Assembly (NCBI GenBank): GCA_937958105.1
Contig: CALFXJ010000059.1
Span: 23,392 to 87,391, forward strand
Direction of reading: 5' to 3'
DNA from: an uncultured Cellvibrio sp.
GTDB taxonomy: Bacteria > Pseudomonadota > Gammaproteobacteria > Pseudomonadales > Cellvibrionaceae
DNA: 64,000 nt
Shown here: positions 32,303 through 41,321 of the stretch, piece after piece
Position numbering within the stretch: position 1 is the stretch's first letter
Layout: each line of letters starts with the position of its first letter
The notes under the pieces: generated by a model
Databases searched by the model: none
Told to the model about the DNA's origin: nothing
The model's input: the letters and a program-made list of their open reading frames with translations, nothing else
Program-made: the position numbers and the translations under genes

Positions 32303-35300
32303 TTACTCGATGGCTTCCATCACCACCAGCGTCTGACCGGCCTGGACTCTGGCGCCTTCGTTCTTCAGAACTTGTTTGACTTTTCCTGCGCAGGGCGCGG
32401 TGATGTTGATCTCCATCTTCATGGACTCCAGGATCAGCAGCAGATCACCCGCGTTGACTTCCTGTCCCGGTTGGATCTGCGCCTGCCACACGCTGCCCGA
32501 CACGGAGCTGTCGATACAGATGGCACCATCGGGAATATCGTCCTGAGTGGCTTCTTCGACGTGTTCCGTCTGCTCGTAATTGAACTGGCCGTTAGCATGC
32601 CAGCGCGCGAGTTCTTCATCGAACGCCTGTTCCCGTTGCCGGGTAAAGGTAGCAATCCCGGCGGCATTCTGCTCGATAAACGCCTCGTACTCTTTAAGGC
32701 TGAACTCACTTTCTTCAATTCGCAGTGGATAACGGCCCTGGGGGAAGTCGCGGCGGATGCGTTGCAGTTCTTCCTGGGAGACTTCATAAAAGCGGATCTG
32801 ATCGAAGAAGCGCAATAACCAAGGCTCAGCGAATTCCCGGGTCTGGCGATAGCGATTCCACATCTGCAATGTGCGGCCAACAAACTGGTAGCCGCCGGGA
32901 CCTTCCATTCCGTAAACGCACAGGTATGAACCGCCGATACCCACAGAGTTTTCGGCGGTCCAGGTGCGCGCCGGATTGTATTTGGTGGTCACTAGACGAT
33001 GACGCGGATCAATTGGCGTGGCAACGGGCGCGCCCAGATAGACATCGCCGAGTCCCATCACCAGGTAGGAAGCACTGAACAGAATATCTTTCACCGCCTG
33101 AATGCTATCCAGTCCGTTGATGCGCCGAATAAATTCCAGATTACTCGGGCACCAGGGAGCGTTGGCGCGCACAGACTGCATATATTTTTGAATCGCCTGC
33201 TGACAGGCTTCATCGTCCCAGCTCAGCGGCAGATACACGATGCGTGAAGGCACACTCAGTTCAGCGAGTTGCTGAGCCAGTTTCTGCTCGCCCCGTTGCA
33301 GATGAACGAGGAGCTGAGCGAGAGATATGGTCTGACTATCGTAATGTACCTGCAGGGAGCGGATGCCCGGTGTAAGTTCACGCACACCGGGCAAGGCATT
33401 TTTCTGAAGCCATTGCATCAATGCATGAGCGCGAAAACGCAAACGGATATCCAGCTCCAGCGGGCCGTATTCCACCAGCAGGAAATGATCACCGGCCACG
33501 CGATAGACAATATCTTCACCACAACTCGCTGCGCTCAGACGGCCAACAGTGGGTGGTGGAAGTTCCGTCACTGGTGCGACCGGCATTTCCTTGCCAGCCA
33601 GATTTTTCAGACGATTTTTCTGCTCCGCTTCAATGGCAACAGCATTCTCTACCGTGACGGGAACAAAGCGAATCCTGTCACCGGCGCGCACTTGGCCGAG
33701 CTTCCATAAATCGGCGGTAATCACCGTCGCCGGACAGACAAAACCGCCGAGGGAAGGACCGTCAGGACCGAGGATAACGGGCATATCACCGGTGAAATCC
33801 ACTGTGCCGAAGGCATAGGCATTGTCGTGAATGTTGGAAGGATGCATGCCTGCTTCACCGCCGGAGGTACGCGCCCAGGTCGGTTTGGGGCCGATCAGGC
33901 GGATGCCGGTGCGGCTGGAGTTGTAATGCACTTCCCAGTCATGAGCGAAGAAGGTCTGGATATCCGTCTCTGTGAAAAAATCCGGTGCACCATGAGGACC
34001 GTAAATCACGCGCAGTTGCCATTGATTGGTGATGACCGGCAGCAGATCCGCCGGGCATTGTTGCGCGGTTTTATCGAGACAGCAGTGTTGCTCATCCAGC
34101 GTCAGCACATCGCCGGCTCGCAGTGCGCGGCCGTTGTGGCCGCCGAACTGGCCGAGGGTAAAGGTGGCTTTGGCCGCGAGATAATCAGGGCATTGAATGC
34201 CGCCCGCAACGCACAGATAAGCGCGGGCACCGCGTTCTGCGATGCGGCCAAGTTGCAGCAGCTGCCCGGCGGTAACCTCGACAATTTCATATAGCGCGAG
34301 CGGTTGGCCATCGAGTTTCGCATCAATGGCAGCGCCGGTGAGAACGATAGTCGCGGCGCAGCCGAAGCGCAGCGTTGGCCCCTGCAGGGTAATCTCCAGA
34401 CCGGCGGCGGCCTCGCTGTTGTTCAGCAGGCGGTTGCCCAGACGGAAAGAGTAATTGTCGAAAGGCCCCGAGGTGGGGACGCCGACATGCCAGTAACCGC
34501 AGCGGCCGGGGTAATCCTGTATCGTCGTTTGGGTTCCGCCCTGAAGCACGTCGATACGCGTGGGATGAAACGCAAACTGGTTCAGGTAGCGCGTTGTCAT
34601 CGTGCCGCTGCGCAGGACATCATCCCGCACCAGCGCGCGCAGATAGCCCAGATTGGTTTCAATGCCGTAGAGTTTCGATTCATCGAGTACAGCAGCGAGT
34701 TTTTCCAGTGCAGTCGGGCGCGATTCTCTGTGCACAATAATCTTGGCCAGCATGGGATCGAAGTAGGATGGAACTTCAATGCCGCTTTCGATCCAGTGGT
34801 CGATACGCACACCGGCCTCGGTTGCCGGCCAGCTGACCTGGCTGAGCAAGCCCGCGCAGGGCTGGAACTGCTGCGCCGGACCTTCGGCATACACGCGAAC
34901 CTGAACAGCGTGGCCGCTGGGTTTCAACTGGTTGCGCCGCTGAACAATATTGCCCAGCTCGCCTGCAGCCTGCTTCAACATCCACTCGACCAGGTCAACG
35001 CCCCAGACTTCTTCCGTCACGCCATGCTCGACCTGCAGGCGCGTGTTCACTTCGAGAAAATAGAATTGTTCTTCCGCTGCATCGTAGATAAATTCCACGG
35101 TGCCGGCGTTGCGGTAATTGACCGATGCCAGCAGCCGTTCGGCGGTTTCCTGCATCGCTGCACGCTGCGGTTCAGGCAGGTTGGGTGCTGGACATTCTTC
35201 AACGACTTTCTGGTTGCGGCGCTGGCTGGAGCAATCCCGTTCGCCGATGGCGACAGCCTTGCCTGCGCCATCACCAAAAATCTGTACTTCGATATGACGT

Positions 35301-35914
35301 GCAGCAGCGATAAATTTTTCCAGGAACACACCATCATCGGCAAAGTTGTTCGCGCCCAGTCGCTTTACGCTGTCGAACGCTGCTGTCAGCTCTGTCTCGT
35401 TATGGCACAACTGCATGCCGATGCCACCACCACCCGCTGTGCTTTTCAGCATCACGGGATAGCCAATTGTCGCAGCGGCTTCTATGGCCTCCGCAACGCT
35501 GGTAAGCAGATCCGTTCCCGGGCACAGTGGCACACCGGCAGCCTGAGCCAGCTCCCGCGCCTTGTGTTTCAGGCCGAAGGTCACCATTTGTTCAGCGGTG
35601 GGGCCGATAAAAACAATGCCGGCAGCTTCACACTCCCTGACAAAGCCGGCGTTTTCACTCAGAAAGCCATACCCCGGATGGATAGCCTGCGCACCGAACT
35701 GTTGGGCCAGGGCAATGATTTTTTTGTGATCCAGATAGGTTTGTGCTGCCCCGCCGTCGCCGAGGCAGAAGGCTTCGTCCGCCAGCCGCACGTGCAGCGA
35801 GTCGCGATCGGATTCCGCATAAACGGCTACGGACCGGATACTGAGTTTTTGTAAGGTGCGAATGATACGTACAGCAATTGCGCCACGATTGGCGATGAGG
35901 ACTTTGGTAAACAT
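32303..35914 (-). CDS. Biotin-dependent urea/guanidine carboxylase
   Basis: The 1203-residue enzyme has the full urea-carboxylase layout. Residues 1-450 are biotin carboxylase (KVLIANRGAIAVRIIRTL; ATP-grasp loop KSTAGGGGIGMQ; FYFLEVNTRLQVEHGVTE). About 465-770 is the AHS2/KipA-like half of the carboxyltransferase (VLQGGTQTTIQDYPGR), and about 800-1010 the AHS1/KipI-like half (ELTPGIRSLQVHYD). The C-terminal biotinyl domain carries LILESMKMEI with the biotinylated Lys at 1166. Enzymes in this family carboxylate urea or guanidine. The guanidine-I riboswitch heading the operon and the two DUF1989 partners favour guanidine as the true substrate, giving carboxyguanidine. It is the last gene of the operon. 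Confidence 0.93.
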   Translation of the reverse strand: MFTKVLIANRGAIAVRIIRTLQKLSIRSVAVYAESDRDSLHVRLADEAFCLGDGGAAQTYLDHKKIIALAQQFGAQAIHPGYGFLSENAGFVRECEAAGIVFIGPTAEQMVTFGLKHKARELAQAAGVPLCPGTDLLTSVAEAIEAAATIGYPVMLKSTAGGGGIGMQLCHNETELTAAFDSVKRLGANNFADDGVFLEKFIAAARHIEVQIFGDGAGKAVAIGERDCSSQRRNQKVVEECPAPNLPEPQRAAMQETAERLLASVNYRNAGTVEFIYDAAEEQFYFLEVNTRLQVEHGVTEEVWGVDLVEWMLKQAAGELGNIVQRRNQLKPSGHAVQVRVYAEGPAQQFQPCAGLLSQVSWPATEAGVRIDHWIESGIEVPSYFDPMLAKIIVHRESRPTALEKLAAVLDESKLYGIETNLGYLRALVRDDVLRSGTMTTRYLNQFAFHPTRIDVLQGGTQTTIQDYPGRCGYWHVGVPTSGPFDNYSFRLGNRLLNNSEAAAGLEITLQGPTLRFGCAATIVLTGAAIDAKLDGQPLALYEIVEVTAGQLLQLGRIAERGARAYLCVAGGIQCPDYLAAKATFTLGQFGGHNGRALRAGDVLTLDEQHCCLDKTAQQCPADLLPVITNQWQLRVIYGPHGAPDFFTETDIQTFFAHDWEVHYNSSRTGIRLIGPKPTWARTSGGEAGMHPSNIHDNAYAFGTVDFTGDMPVILGPDGPSLGGFVCPATVITADLWKLGQVRAGDRIRFVPVTVENAVAIEAEQKNRLKNLAGKEMPVAPVTELPPPTVGRLSAASCGEDIVYRVAGDHFLLVEYGPLELDIRLRFRAHALMQWLQKNALPGVRELTPGIRSLQVHYDSQTISLAQLLVHLQRGEQKLAQQLAELSVPSRIVYLPLSWDDEACQQAIQKYMQSVRANAPWCPSNLEFIRRINGLDSIQAVKDILFSASYLVMGLGDVYLGAPVATPIDPRHRLVTTKYNPARTWTAENSVGIGGSYLCVYGMEGPGGYQFVGRTLQMWNRYRQTREFAEPWLLRFFDQIRFYEVSQEELQRIRRDFPQGRYPLRIEESEFSLKEYEAFIEQNAAGIATFTRQREQAFDEELARWHANGQFNYEQTEHVEEATQDDIPDGAICIDSSVSGSVWQAQIQPGQEVNAGDLLLILESMKMEINITAPCAGKVKQVLKNEGARVQAGQTLVVMEAIE

Positions 35915-35978
35915 ATCGGCTCCGGCGGGCCGTCCCGCAAATGACTACGACAGTGGTCGTCCACTGAAGAAAGAACCA

Positions 35979-36620
35979 TTAATTCCAGATCAGCACTTCA
36001 ATCGGTGTCGGGTTGTAACCGTTGCAGGGGTTGTTCAGTTGCGGGCAATTGGAAATCAGGATGATGACATCCATCGCTGCGGTGAGCTCGACATACTTAC
36101 CCGGTGCAGAGATGCCGTCCGCGAAAGTCAAGCCGCCTTCGCTGGTCACGGGCACATTCATAAAGAAATTGATATTGTGTGTGATGTCTCGCTTGCTGAT
36201 CCCGAACTCCGGGTGCTCCGCAATCGCCAGCATCCAGCTGTCGCGGCACGCGTGCATACAGCGTTTTTCCAGACTGTAGCGCACAGTGTTGCTTTCAGTG
36301 GCGCAGGCACCCCCGAGTGTGTCGTGGCGGCCGCAGGTGTCAGCCACTATCTCCAGCATTTCGCGGTTGTTGTTGGACATCAACTTGCTGCCGCCGCTGA
36401 GGTACAAATTGCCCTGGGCGCGAATGGTGTCCATCGCGCTGTAACGTTCGCTGGGGTTGCGGGCACTGTAAAACAGAACGTCCGCTGCCTGATTGCCTTC
36501 GAGATCGACAAGGCGAATCGTCTGCCCCTGTTTGATTTCTTTCAAAAAATAATCACCGGCTCCCACCTGATACCGTGCGCTGGCTTGTTCGGGATTGCGT
36601 TGACTTTCGATCAGCATCAT
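35979..36620 (-). CDS. DUF1989 urea-carboxylase-associated protein (CgdB/UAAP2-like)
   Basis: A 213-residue protein starting MMLIESQRNPEQASARYQV with GGAG 5 nt upstream. DUF1989 motifs visible are IRLVDLEGNQAADVLFYSA, LSGGSKLMSNNNREMLEIV, DTCGRHDTLGGACATESNT and HNINFFMNVPV, carrying Cys, His and Asp residues that form a zinc site in the family. Two such proteins beside the carboxylase are known in other bacteria to form a heteromeric carboxyguanidine deiminase, which converts the carboxylase product to allophanate and ammonia. Spacing to the next gene is 64 bp. Confidence 0.85.
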   Translation of the reverse strand: MMLIESQRNPEQASARYQVGAGDYFLKEIKQGQTIRLVDLEGNQAADVLFYSARNPSERYSAMDTIRAQGNLYLSGGSKLMSNNNREMLEIVADTCGRHDTLGGACATESNTVRYSLEKRCMHACRDSWMLAIAEHPEFGISKRDITHNINFFMNVPVTSEGGLTFADGISAPGKYVELTAAMDVIILISNCPQLNNPCNGYNPTPIEVLIWN

Positions 36621-36699
36621 GAATGCTCCATTAACGTGGATCAGCGCGGGGCGCTTGATCAAAAACAATGTCTCTGTTGATTAAAAGTGTTCTGTCGGA

Positions 36700-37428
36700 T
36701 TAGCGGTGCGTTGATCCACCCTGCAGGTGATAAAGGCTGTTGTTCATGAAGCCGCGCTGGTTTTCCGGCCGGAAGTTTTTACAGTAATCATCATCGGCAA
36801 CAGGGTCAGCGGTGCCCAGTTCGACCTTGATCGGCTTGAATGGATAGTGTGGTGCCGTATTCAGTGGATGTGGACAGGTGTGGAGGATGACCAGCGTATC
36901 CATCTCAAACCGCAGGGTGAGCTGCTGGCCCGGCTGCGTGACGGTGTCAAGATGAATATTGCCCGCATCATCACTGACCACTTTGCTGAACCAATTGATG
37001 TTGGCCGCCATGTCGGCCGCGCTCAGGCCGTATTTCACCAGCTCTACCAGAAACGCGTCGTAACCATTCTGCAACCACTCGTTACGGTGTGCCTGGTAAT
37101 CACGTTTTCCCCATCTTTGTTCGACGAGCGCCGCATTGCTGTTGCCGCAGACGGTGTCGTGCCAGTTGAGATCATCTTCAATGATCGACGCAAAAATTCT
37201 GCCCATGTCTGAGTAAAGGCAATTTCCCCGCTGCAGTTTGAAGGTGTGCTGGCACTTGAGGGTGTCGGGCGCGTTGTAACGCTCCAGCAGATTTCGCGGG
37301 TTGTAAAACAGCATGCCGACGTTAGCTCCGCCTTCGATGTCGGTGAGACGCATCAGCGAACCGCGCCGCATCTCCAGCGACCAGTGGGCATTGCCGGGCA
37401 ATTGTGTGTTGTAAATTTTCTCGCTCAT
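36700..37428 (-). CDS. DUF1989 urea-carboxylase-associated protein (CgdA/UAAP1-like)
   Basis: A 242-residue homologue of the preceding gene with the same fold: LMRLTDIEGGANVGMLFYNP, DMGRIFASIIEDDLNWHDT, CGNSNAALVEQRWG and DMAANINWFSKVV. The Cys/His residues of the metal site differ in detail from those in 35979-36620 (NWHDTVCGN here; GRHDTLGGAC there), consistent with two non-identical deiminase subunits. Its ATG overlaps the stop of the upstream ABC ATPase gene by 4 bases, so it is translated with the transporter. Assignment as the A rather than the B subunit follows the usual order and is tentative. Confidence 0.83.
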   Translation of the reverse strand: MSEKIYNTQLPGNAHWSLEMRRGSLMRLTDIEGGANVGMLFYNPRNLLERYNAPDTLKCQHTFKLQRGNCLYSDMGRIFASIIEDDLNWHDTVCGNSNAALVEQRWGKRDYQAHRNEWLQNGYDAFLVELVKYGLSAADMAANINWFSKVVSDDAGNIHLDTVTQPGQQLTLRFEMDTLVILHTCPHPLNTAPHYPFKPIKVELGTADPVADDDYCKNFRPENQRGFMNNSLYHLQGGSTHR

Positions 37429-38252
37429 GATAGGAGTAGCTCCTGTTCTGTTGTGGCCTTATCCTGGCTGTCACGCAGATAGTGTTCAACGATTGCCGAT
37501 GTTTCCTGCGGGGCAATAATTTTTTGACGGGTGATCGGTAAGTCATAGGTGATATTCGCACCGTAAGCGGTAGGTGCCTGCTGATCGCGACGCAGCTTGT
37601 CGAAAACCCACAGGCGGGTTCCCAGATAAAAACCTTCGCTGAGATCGTGGGTGACCATGAAAACCGTCAGCTGATGTTCCTCCCAGAGTTTCAAAACCAG
37701 CTGATGCATGTCCGCGCGAATTCCCGGGTCAAGCGCGCCGAAGGGTTCATCCAGCAATAAAATCCGCGGCTGCCGGATCAGCGCCTGGGCGATGGCGAGC
37801 CGCTGTTTCATACCACCGGATAATTCGTGGGGATAACGATGCACGGCGGGTGTCAGACCAACCGTTTCGATCAGCCGTTTTGCTTCGTCCTCGACGCGTC
37901 GTCTTGCAGCGCCGAATAATTTGCCCAGAAAGCGCGAGCGCTCAAACTCCCGCGCGAGGATGACATTCTGCAGAACGGTTAAATGCGGAAAGACGGAATA
38001 CTGTTGAAATACAATGCCCCGCGATTGATCCGGTTCGGCCGGGATGGGTTTACCCTCCAGCAGCAGTTCACCGGAAGAGGGCGGTTCCATGCCCAGCAGC
38101 ATCTTCAGGAATGTACTCTTGCCGCAACCGGAGGTGCCGACCATGGTAATAAACTCGCCGGCATTCACCTGTACATTCATCCGCTCCAGCACGACATTGT
38201 CGCCATAGCGTTTCCACAGGTTTTTTGCCTGGATCAGCGGAGTCGGTTTCAT
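37425..38252 (-). CDS. ABC transporter ATP-binding protein (NitT/TauT type), guanidine operon
   Basis: The 275-residue ATPase has Walker A MVGTSGCGKSTFLKML, Q-loop FQQYSVFPHL, signature LSGGMKQRLAIAQAL, Walker B ILLLDEPFGALD and the H-loop FMVTHDLSEGF. It belongs with the nitrate/sulfonate/taurine-type importers. It sits between the permease gene and the CgdA-like gene with 4-base overlaps on both sides. Its likely cargo, guanidine or a related compound, is inferred from the riboswitch and downstream enzymes. Confidence 0.9.
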   Translation of the reverse strand: MKPTPLIQAKNLWKRYGDNVVLERMNVQVNAGEFITMVGTSGCGKSTFLKMLLGMEPPSSGELLLEGKPIPAEPDQSRGIVFQQYSVFPHLTVLQNVILAREFERSRFLGKLFGAARRRVEDEAKRLIETVGLTPAVHRYPHELSGGMKQRLAIAQALIRQPRILLLDEPFGALDPGIRADMHQLVLKLWEEHQLTVFMVTHDLSEGFYLGTRLWVFDKLRRDQQAPTAYGANITYDLPITRQKIIAPQETSAIVEHYLRDSQDKATTEQELLLS

Positions 38253-39070
38253 TTACTTGCCTCCTGATGGTGCCAGGGAAAACAGCGTTTGCTGAGCCGG
38301 TCGAGCAACCAGTCGAGCAGAAACGCGAGAAAAGTAATCCACGCAACGTAGGGCAGAATCACGTCCATGGACATGTAGCGCCGCACCAGAAAGATGCGAT
38401 AGCCCAGCCCATCAGTGGATGCGATGGCCTCGGCGGCGATTAAAAATAACCAGGCAGTACACAGGGACAAACGCACGGAGCTGATCAGGCGCGGCAGCAT
38501 CTGGGGGATTAATACCCGTAACAGAATCTGCCAGCTGGACGAGCCGAGTGTCTGCGCTTTTACCAGTTGTTCCAAAGGAATTTCCTGAGTGCTGCGCTGA
38601 ATGTCCCGCGCGATGAATGGCGCTACGCCAATCACAATCAGCGCGACTTTGGAAATTTCGCCCAGGCCGAAGACGATAAACAGTACCGGCAGAATTGCCA
38701 TGGGTGGAATCAGGGAGATCACGGTCAACAGTGGGGCGAGCGGTGCGTGGATGGTGGGGATGGCGCCGGTGAGTATGCCGAGGGAAAAACCAATCAAGGC
38801 GGCGATACCCATCCCCAGTGCAAGGCGCTGCAGGCTGCTCATGGTGTCCTGCCAGAATAAATAGTCGCCCGTGCGTTTGCTGGGTTCGAAGGCAAGGCTC
38901 TGAATGGCGTCGCCCATCTGGCTGAAGGCGGGGAGTAATTTATCACTCGCGTTTTCCGCCTGCCGCGCATCCGACGCGAACAGGTAAACCAACAGGATCA
39001 ATGCAAACGGCAATATGCCCAGCAGGACTCTGGCAGGTTTTGAAGGTGTGAGATTAATCAACCGTTTCAT
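38249..39070 (-). CDS. ABC transporter permease (NitT/TauT type), guanidine operon
   Basis: A 273-residue inner-membrane protein with about six transmembrane helices (LLGILPFALILLVYLFA near the start; MGIAALIGFSLGILTG; LLTVISLIPPMAILPVLFIVF; and others). The EAA-type loop QLVKAQTLGSSSWQILLRVLIP contacts the ATPase. It starts behind the repeat array and overlaps the ATPase gene by 4 bases. It forms the translocation path with 37425-38252 and uses the binding protein encoded at 39592-40635. Confidence 0.9.
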   Translation of the reverse strand: MKRLINLTPSKPARVLLGILPFALILLVYLFASDARQAENASDKLLPAFSQMGDAIQSLAFEPSKRTGDYLFWQDTMSSLQRLALGMGIAALIGFSLGILTGAIPTIHAPLAPLLTVISLIPPMAILPVLFIVFGLGEISKVALIVIGVAPFIARDIQRSTQEIPLEQLVKAQTLGSSSWQILLRVLIPQMLPRLISSVRLSLCTAWLFLIAAEAIASTDGLGYRIFLVRRYMSMDVILPYVAWITFLAFLLDWLLDRLSKRCFPWHHQEASK

Positions 39071-39155
39071 AACAATCCTGTAAATAGTTATCTATGCAGT
39101 CGTTCGGCCTGTGGTTGTAAAACATTTGTGAATCGATAAACCTGGCTTCGGTGAG

Positions 39156-39313
39156 TGTCGGATTACGCTGCGCTAATCCGACCTGCTGCTGTTCGCCGTC
39201 GGGTGGTGCGTTTGGATGGGCGCTTTGTCGGATTACGCTGCGCTAATCCGACCTACTTGCTATTCAGCGTTCGGGCCGGTGGTGTCGGATTACGCGTTGC
39301 TAATCCGACCTAC
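39156..39313. repeat. Palindromic repeats, three copies (first orientation)
   Basis: Three copies of tgtCGGATTACGcNNcGctAATCCGacct lie at 39156-39183, 39226-39256 and 39283-39313. Each is a near-perfect hairpin (CGGATTA pairs with TAATCCG) of the REP type. They face the opposite way to the four copies that follow. Related single copies occur at 58.5, 58.7 and 63.1 kb. Confidence 0.9.
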
Positions 39314-39343
39314 CCGAAAATATTTACTTGCACCCGGCTCCCC

Positions 39344-39578
39344 GTAGGTCGGATTAGCGCAGCGTAATCCGACAATCCCGTATCGACCCAACACGATAAT
39401 CGCTCCACCCCGTAGGTCGGATTAGCTCAGCGTAATCCGACAATCCCGTATCCACCCAACATTCCAATCGCTCCATCCCGTAGGTCGAATTAGCGCAGCG
39501 TAATCCGACAATCCTGTATCCACCCAACACGACAATCGCTCCACCGCGCAGGTCGGATTAGCAACGCGTAATCCGACA
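39344..39578. repeat. 68-bp tandem repeat array containing four inverted-orientation palindromes
   Basis: Copies of gtaggtCGGATTAGCGCAGCGTAATCCGaca start at about 39344, 39412, 39480 and 39548, exactly 68 bp apart. The spacers between them (ATCCCGTATC, ACCCAACAC, AATCGCTCCA elements) are also nearly identical, so this is a true tandem duplication of repeat plus spacer. The whole 39071-39591 interval sits inside the guanidine operon between the binding-protein and permease genes and contains no credible gene. Confidence 0.9.
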
Positions 39579-39591
39579 AACCACCGCCCTC

Positions 39592-40635
39592 TTAAAGCGC
39601 GTTGTCGGCGGCCATCTGCATGTAGGTGGTGTCGAAGCGCAGTTTGATATTGCCTTTGTTGCCGTAAACGCCCTGAGGTCCGGCTACGCCGATGAAGCTT
39701 GCGTCCGGTGCGCCCTCGCCGAGCAACCCGTGTTCGAAGGAAAACTCGGCAACTTTCTGCATGGTGGTGAGCAGCTCGCTGCTGTTTACCAGCGCAAGTG
39801 CATCAGCGGGTCGGTAGAACATGCGGGTGCTGGCCAGCTGCGCTTCATATCCAGCGAGGTTTGTGCCGGAGGCAACGGCCATGGCGGTGCGCGCTGCAAC
39901 GCCGGCTTTATCCTCAGCGCTCATGATGCCCATGATTTCGTACCAGGCACCGACCAGCGCTTTACCCAGGGCGGGATTTTTTTTCAGGGTGTTGGTGTTG
40001 ACGATCAGCAGGTCCATGATCTCGCCGGGGATCTGCGAGGAATCAAATACTTTTGTGCTGCCGGGCTGGGCGAGAATTTCGCTGAGCAGCGGATTCCAGG
40101 TAGTGACCGCTGTGACATCTTTCGTACCGAACACGGCCACCATATCGGCATCCGAGGTGTTGACGACTTTGATGTCCGACTCTTTCAAGCCCACGGTTTC
40201 CAATCCTCGGGCCAGCAGATAATGAGACACGCTCAGCTCGACCAGATTGACCTTCTGGCCTTTGATGTCTTTAAGCGTTTTGTTTGCGCCTTTTAACACT
40301 ACGCCGTCATTGCCGTTGGAAAAATCCCCGACGATCAACGCGGTGCTGTCGACGCCACCAGCTGCCGGGATGGTCAGGGCGTCCATGTTGGTCATACTGC
40401 AGGCGTCAAACTGCCCGGCGGTGTATTGGTTGATGGATTCGATGTAATCGTTGATCTGAGTAACTTCAATCTCGATGCCGTATTTCTTTGCCCACTTATC
40501 AATGATTTTCTGTTCAGCGCCATAGCCCCAGGGCATCCAGCCAACGTAGATGGACCAACAGAGCTTGAAGGGTTCTGCCGCAGCGGCAGAGGCGGAAAAA
40601 AACAGTGCGATGATGAGCGTGGTCAGGCGCGACAT
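39592..40635 (-). CDS. ABC transporter substrate-binding protein (NitT/TauT type), guanidine operon
   Basis: A 347-residue periplasmic protein with signal peptide (1-20, LTTLIIALFFSASAAAA), then FKLCWSIYVGWMPWGYGAEQ, typical of the NMT1/TauA-like binding fold. Later elements are YTAGQFDACSMTNMDAL, LSVSHYLLARGLETVG and MVAVFGTKDVTAVTTWNPLL. It is the first gene after the guanidine-I riboswitch, with CTGGAGG before its ATG. It is therefore the most likely directly riboswitch-controlled product and the receptor for the imported guanidine compound. The 521-bp repeat array separates it from the permease gene. Confidence 0.9.
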   Translation of the reverse strand: MSRLTTLIIALFFSASAAAAEPFKLCWSIYVGWMPWGYGAEQKIIDKWAKKYGIEIEVTQINDYIESINQYTAGQFDACSMTNMDALTIPAAGGVDSTALIVGDFSNGNDGVVLKGANKTLKDIKGQKVNLVELSVSHYLLARGLETVGLKESDIKVVNTSDADMVAVFGTKDVTAVTTWNPLLSEILAQPGSTKVFDSSQIPGEIMDLLIVNTNTLKKNPALGKALVGAWYEIMGIMSAEDKAGVAARTAMAVASGTNLAGYEAQLASTRMFYRPADALALVNSSELLTTMQKVAEFSFEHGLLGEGAPDASFIGVAGPQGVYGNKGNIKLRFDTTYMQMAADNAL

Positions 40636-40707
40636 GGCAAACCTCCAGTGGGTTACATCGGTTTCAGGAGCACTCTGGCTGTGGCTGTATTAGCAGCTTG
40701 ATCAGGC

Positions 40708-40850
40708 CATTCGTCTCCCGGGCTTTTGTCCCGCCGTGTAACCTCGAAAAATCGACGGGCTGGCGCCAAAACTGTCGATTTTTTTTACTTTGAGGTCGAA
40801 AGCTCTCGGACCAGACGCTGTATCGGGCAGCCGGAACCCTAGCTTTCTAT
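40708..40850 (-). ncRNA. Guanidine-I riboswitch (ykkC-yxkD, subtype 1)
   Basis: Read on the minus strand, the leader contains the conserved ykkC elements in order: CTAGGGTTCCGG (complement of 40831-40842), CTGGTCCGAGAG (complement of 40803-40814), a variable hairpin (TCGAC/GTCGA arms around 40746-40780), then ACACGGCGGGACAAAAGCCC followed by GGGAGA (complement of 40714-40739). These are the hallmark sequences of the guanidine-sensing ykkC RNA. It ends about 75 nt before the binding-protein ATG. No classic terminator is evident afterwards, so the expression platform may work on translation or through an undetected structure. Confidence 0.93.
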
Positions 40851-41321
40851 TGCAAATTGTCTTTCGTCCTGAACACCCAGAGTGCGGACAAGTGATTCAC
40901 CATAGCATTTAGCAATATGAGTACCAGTTTGCTTATAACCTTGTAAAACAAGGATTTCTTTACGGATTTCGGCGAAAACGCAAAAAGTGCATCGCGCGGA
41001 GTGCGTGATTATGGTGCGTGGTTTCTGCGTCACTGCGTTTTTCTGGTGCGATGTTGCTGCGTGGATGTGACGCGCAATTCAATCAAAAAGTGATGCCGTT
41101 ACACATCTTGGAGTGAAAATTGCTCGGAATTTGCCGCCTCTGCGAAGCGTGAAAAACGAAGCTCGACCAGGAGGCTCATGACCGGCTGTTTCGCGTAAGC
41201 CGATGATGCGGCACCAGCTGCATCCGAAATCGGTACAGGGAAGCTGCTACTATGGCGCAGTGCTGCGTATTGAGGTGACAGCGGCAACAGCCCGGTCGGC
41301 GACAAACCTACGGGGTTGAAT
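40851..41321. other. Intergenic region upstream of the riboswitch and the DUF1631 gene
   Basis: This 471-bp interval lies between divergent operons and should contain the promoter of the guanidine operon (minus strand) and that of the DUF1631-PilZ pair (plus strand). A small minus-strand frame (40839-41033) overlaps the riboswitch 5' arm and looks spurious. I see no repeat or gene here. Confidence 0.5.

Noticed and set aside
34304..35854. 516-residue plus-strand frame antisense to the carboxylase
   Set aside because: It is exactly opposite a well-conserved biotin-carboxylase coding sequence and is a codon-usage shadow.
39155..39367. 70-residue plus-strand frame in the repeat array
   Set aside because: It is made of repeat sequence read through and has no start signal.
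39344..39578. CRISPR-like regular spacing of about 31-bp palindromic repeats
   Set aside because: The spacers are near copies of each other (68-bp tandem), no cas genes are present, and the same repeat occurs singly elsewhere. It is a tandem REP-type array.
40839..41033. 64-residue minus-strand frame upstream of the guanidine operon
   Set aside because: It covers the 5' arm of the riboswitch and has no ribosome site.
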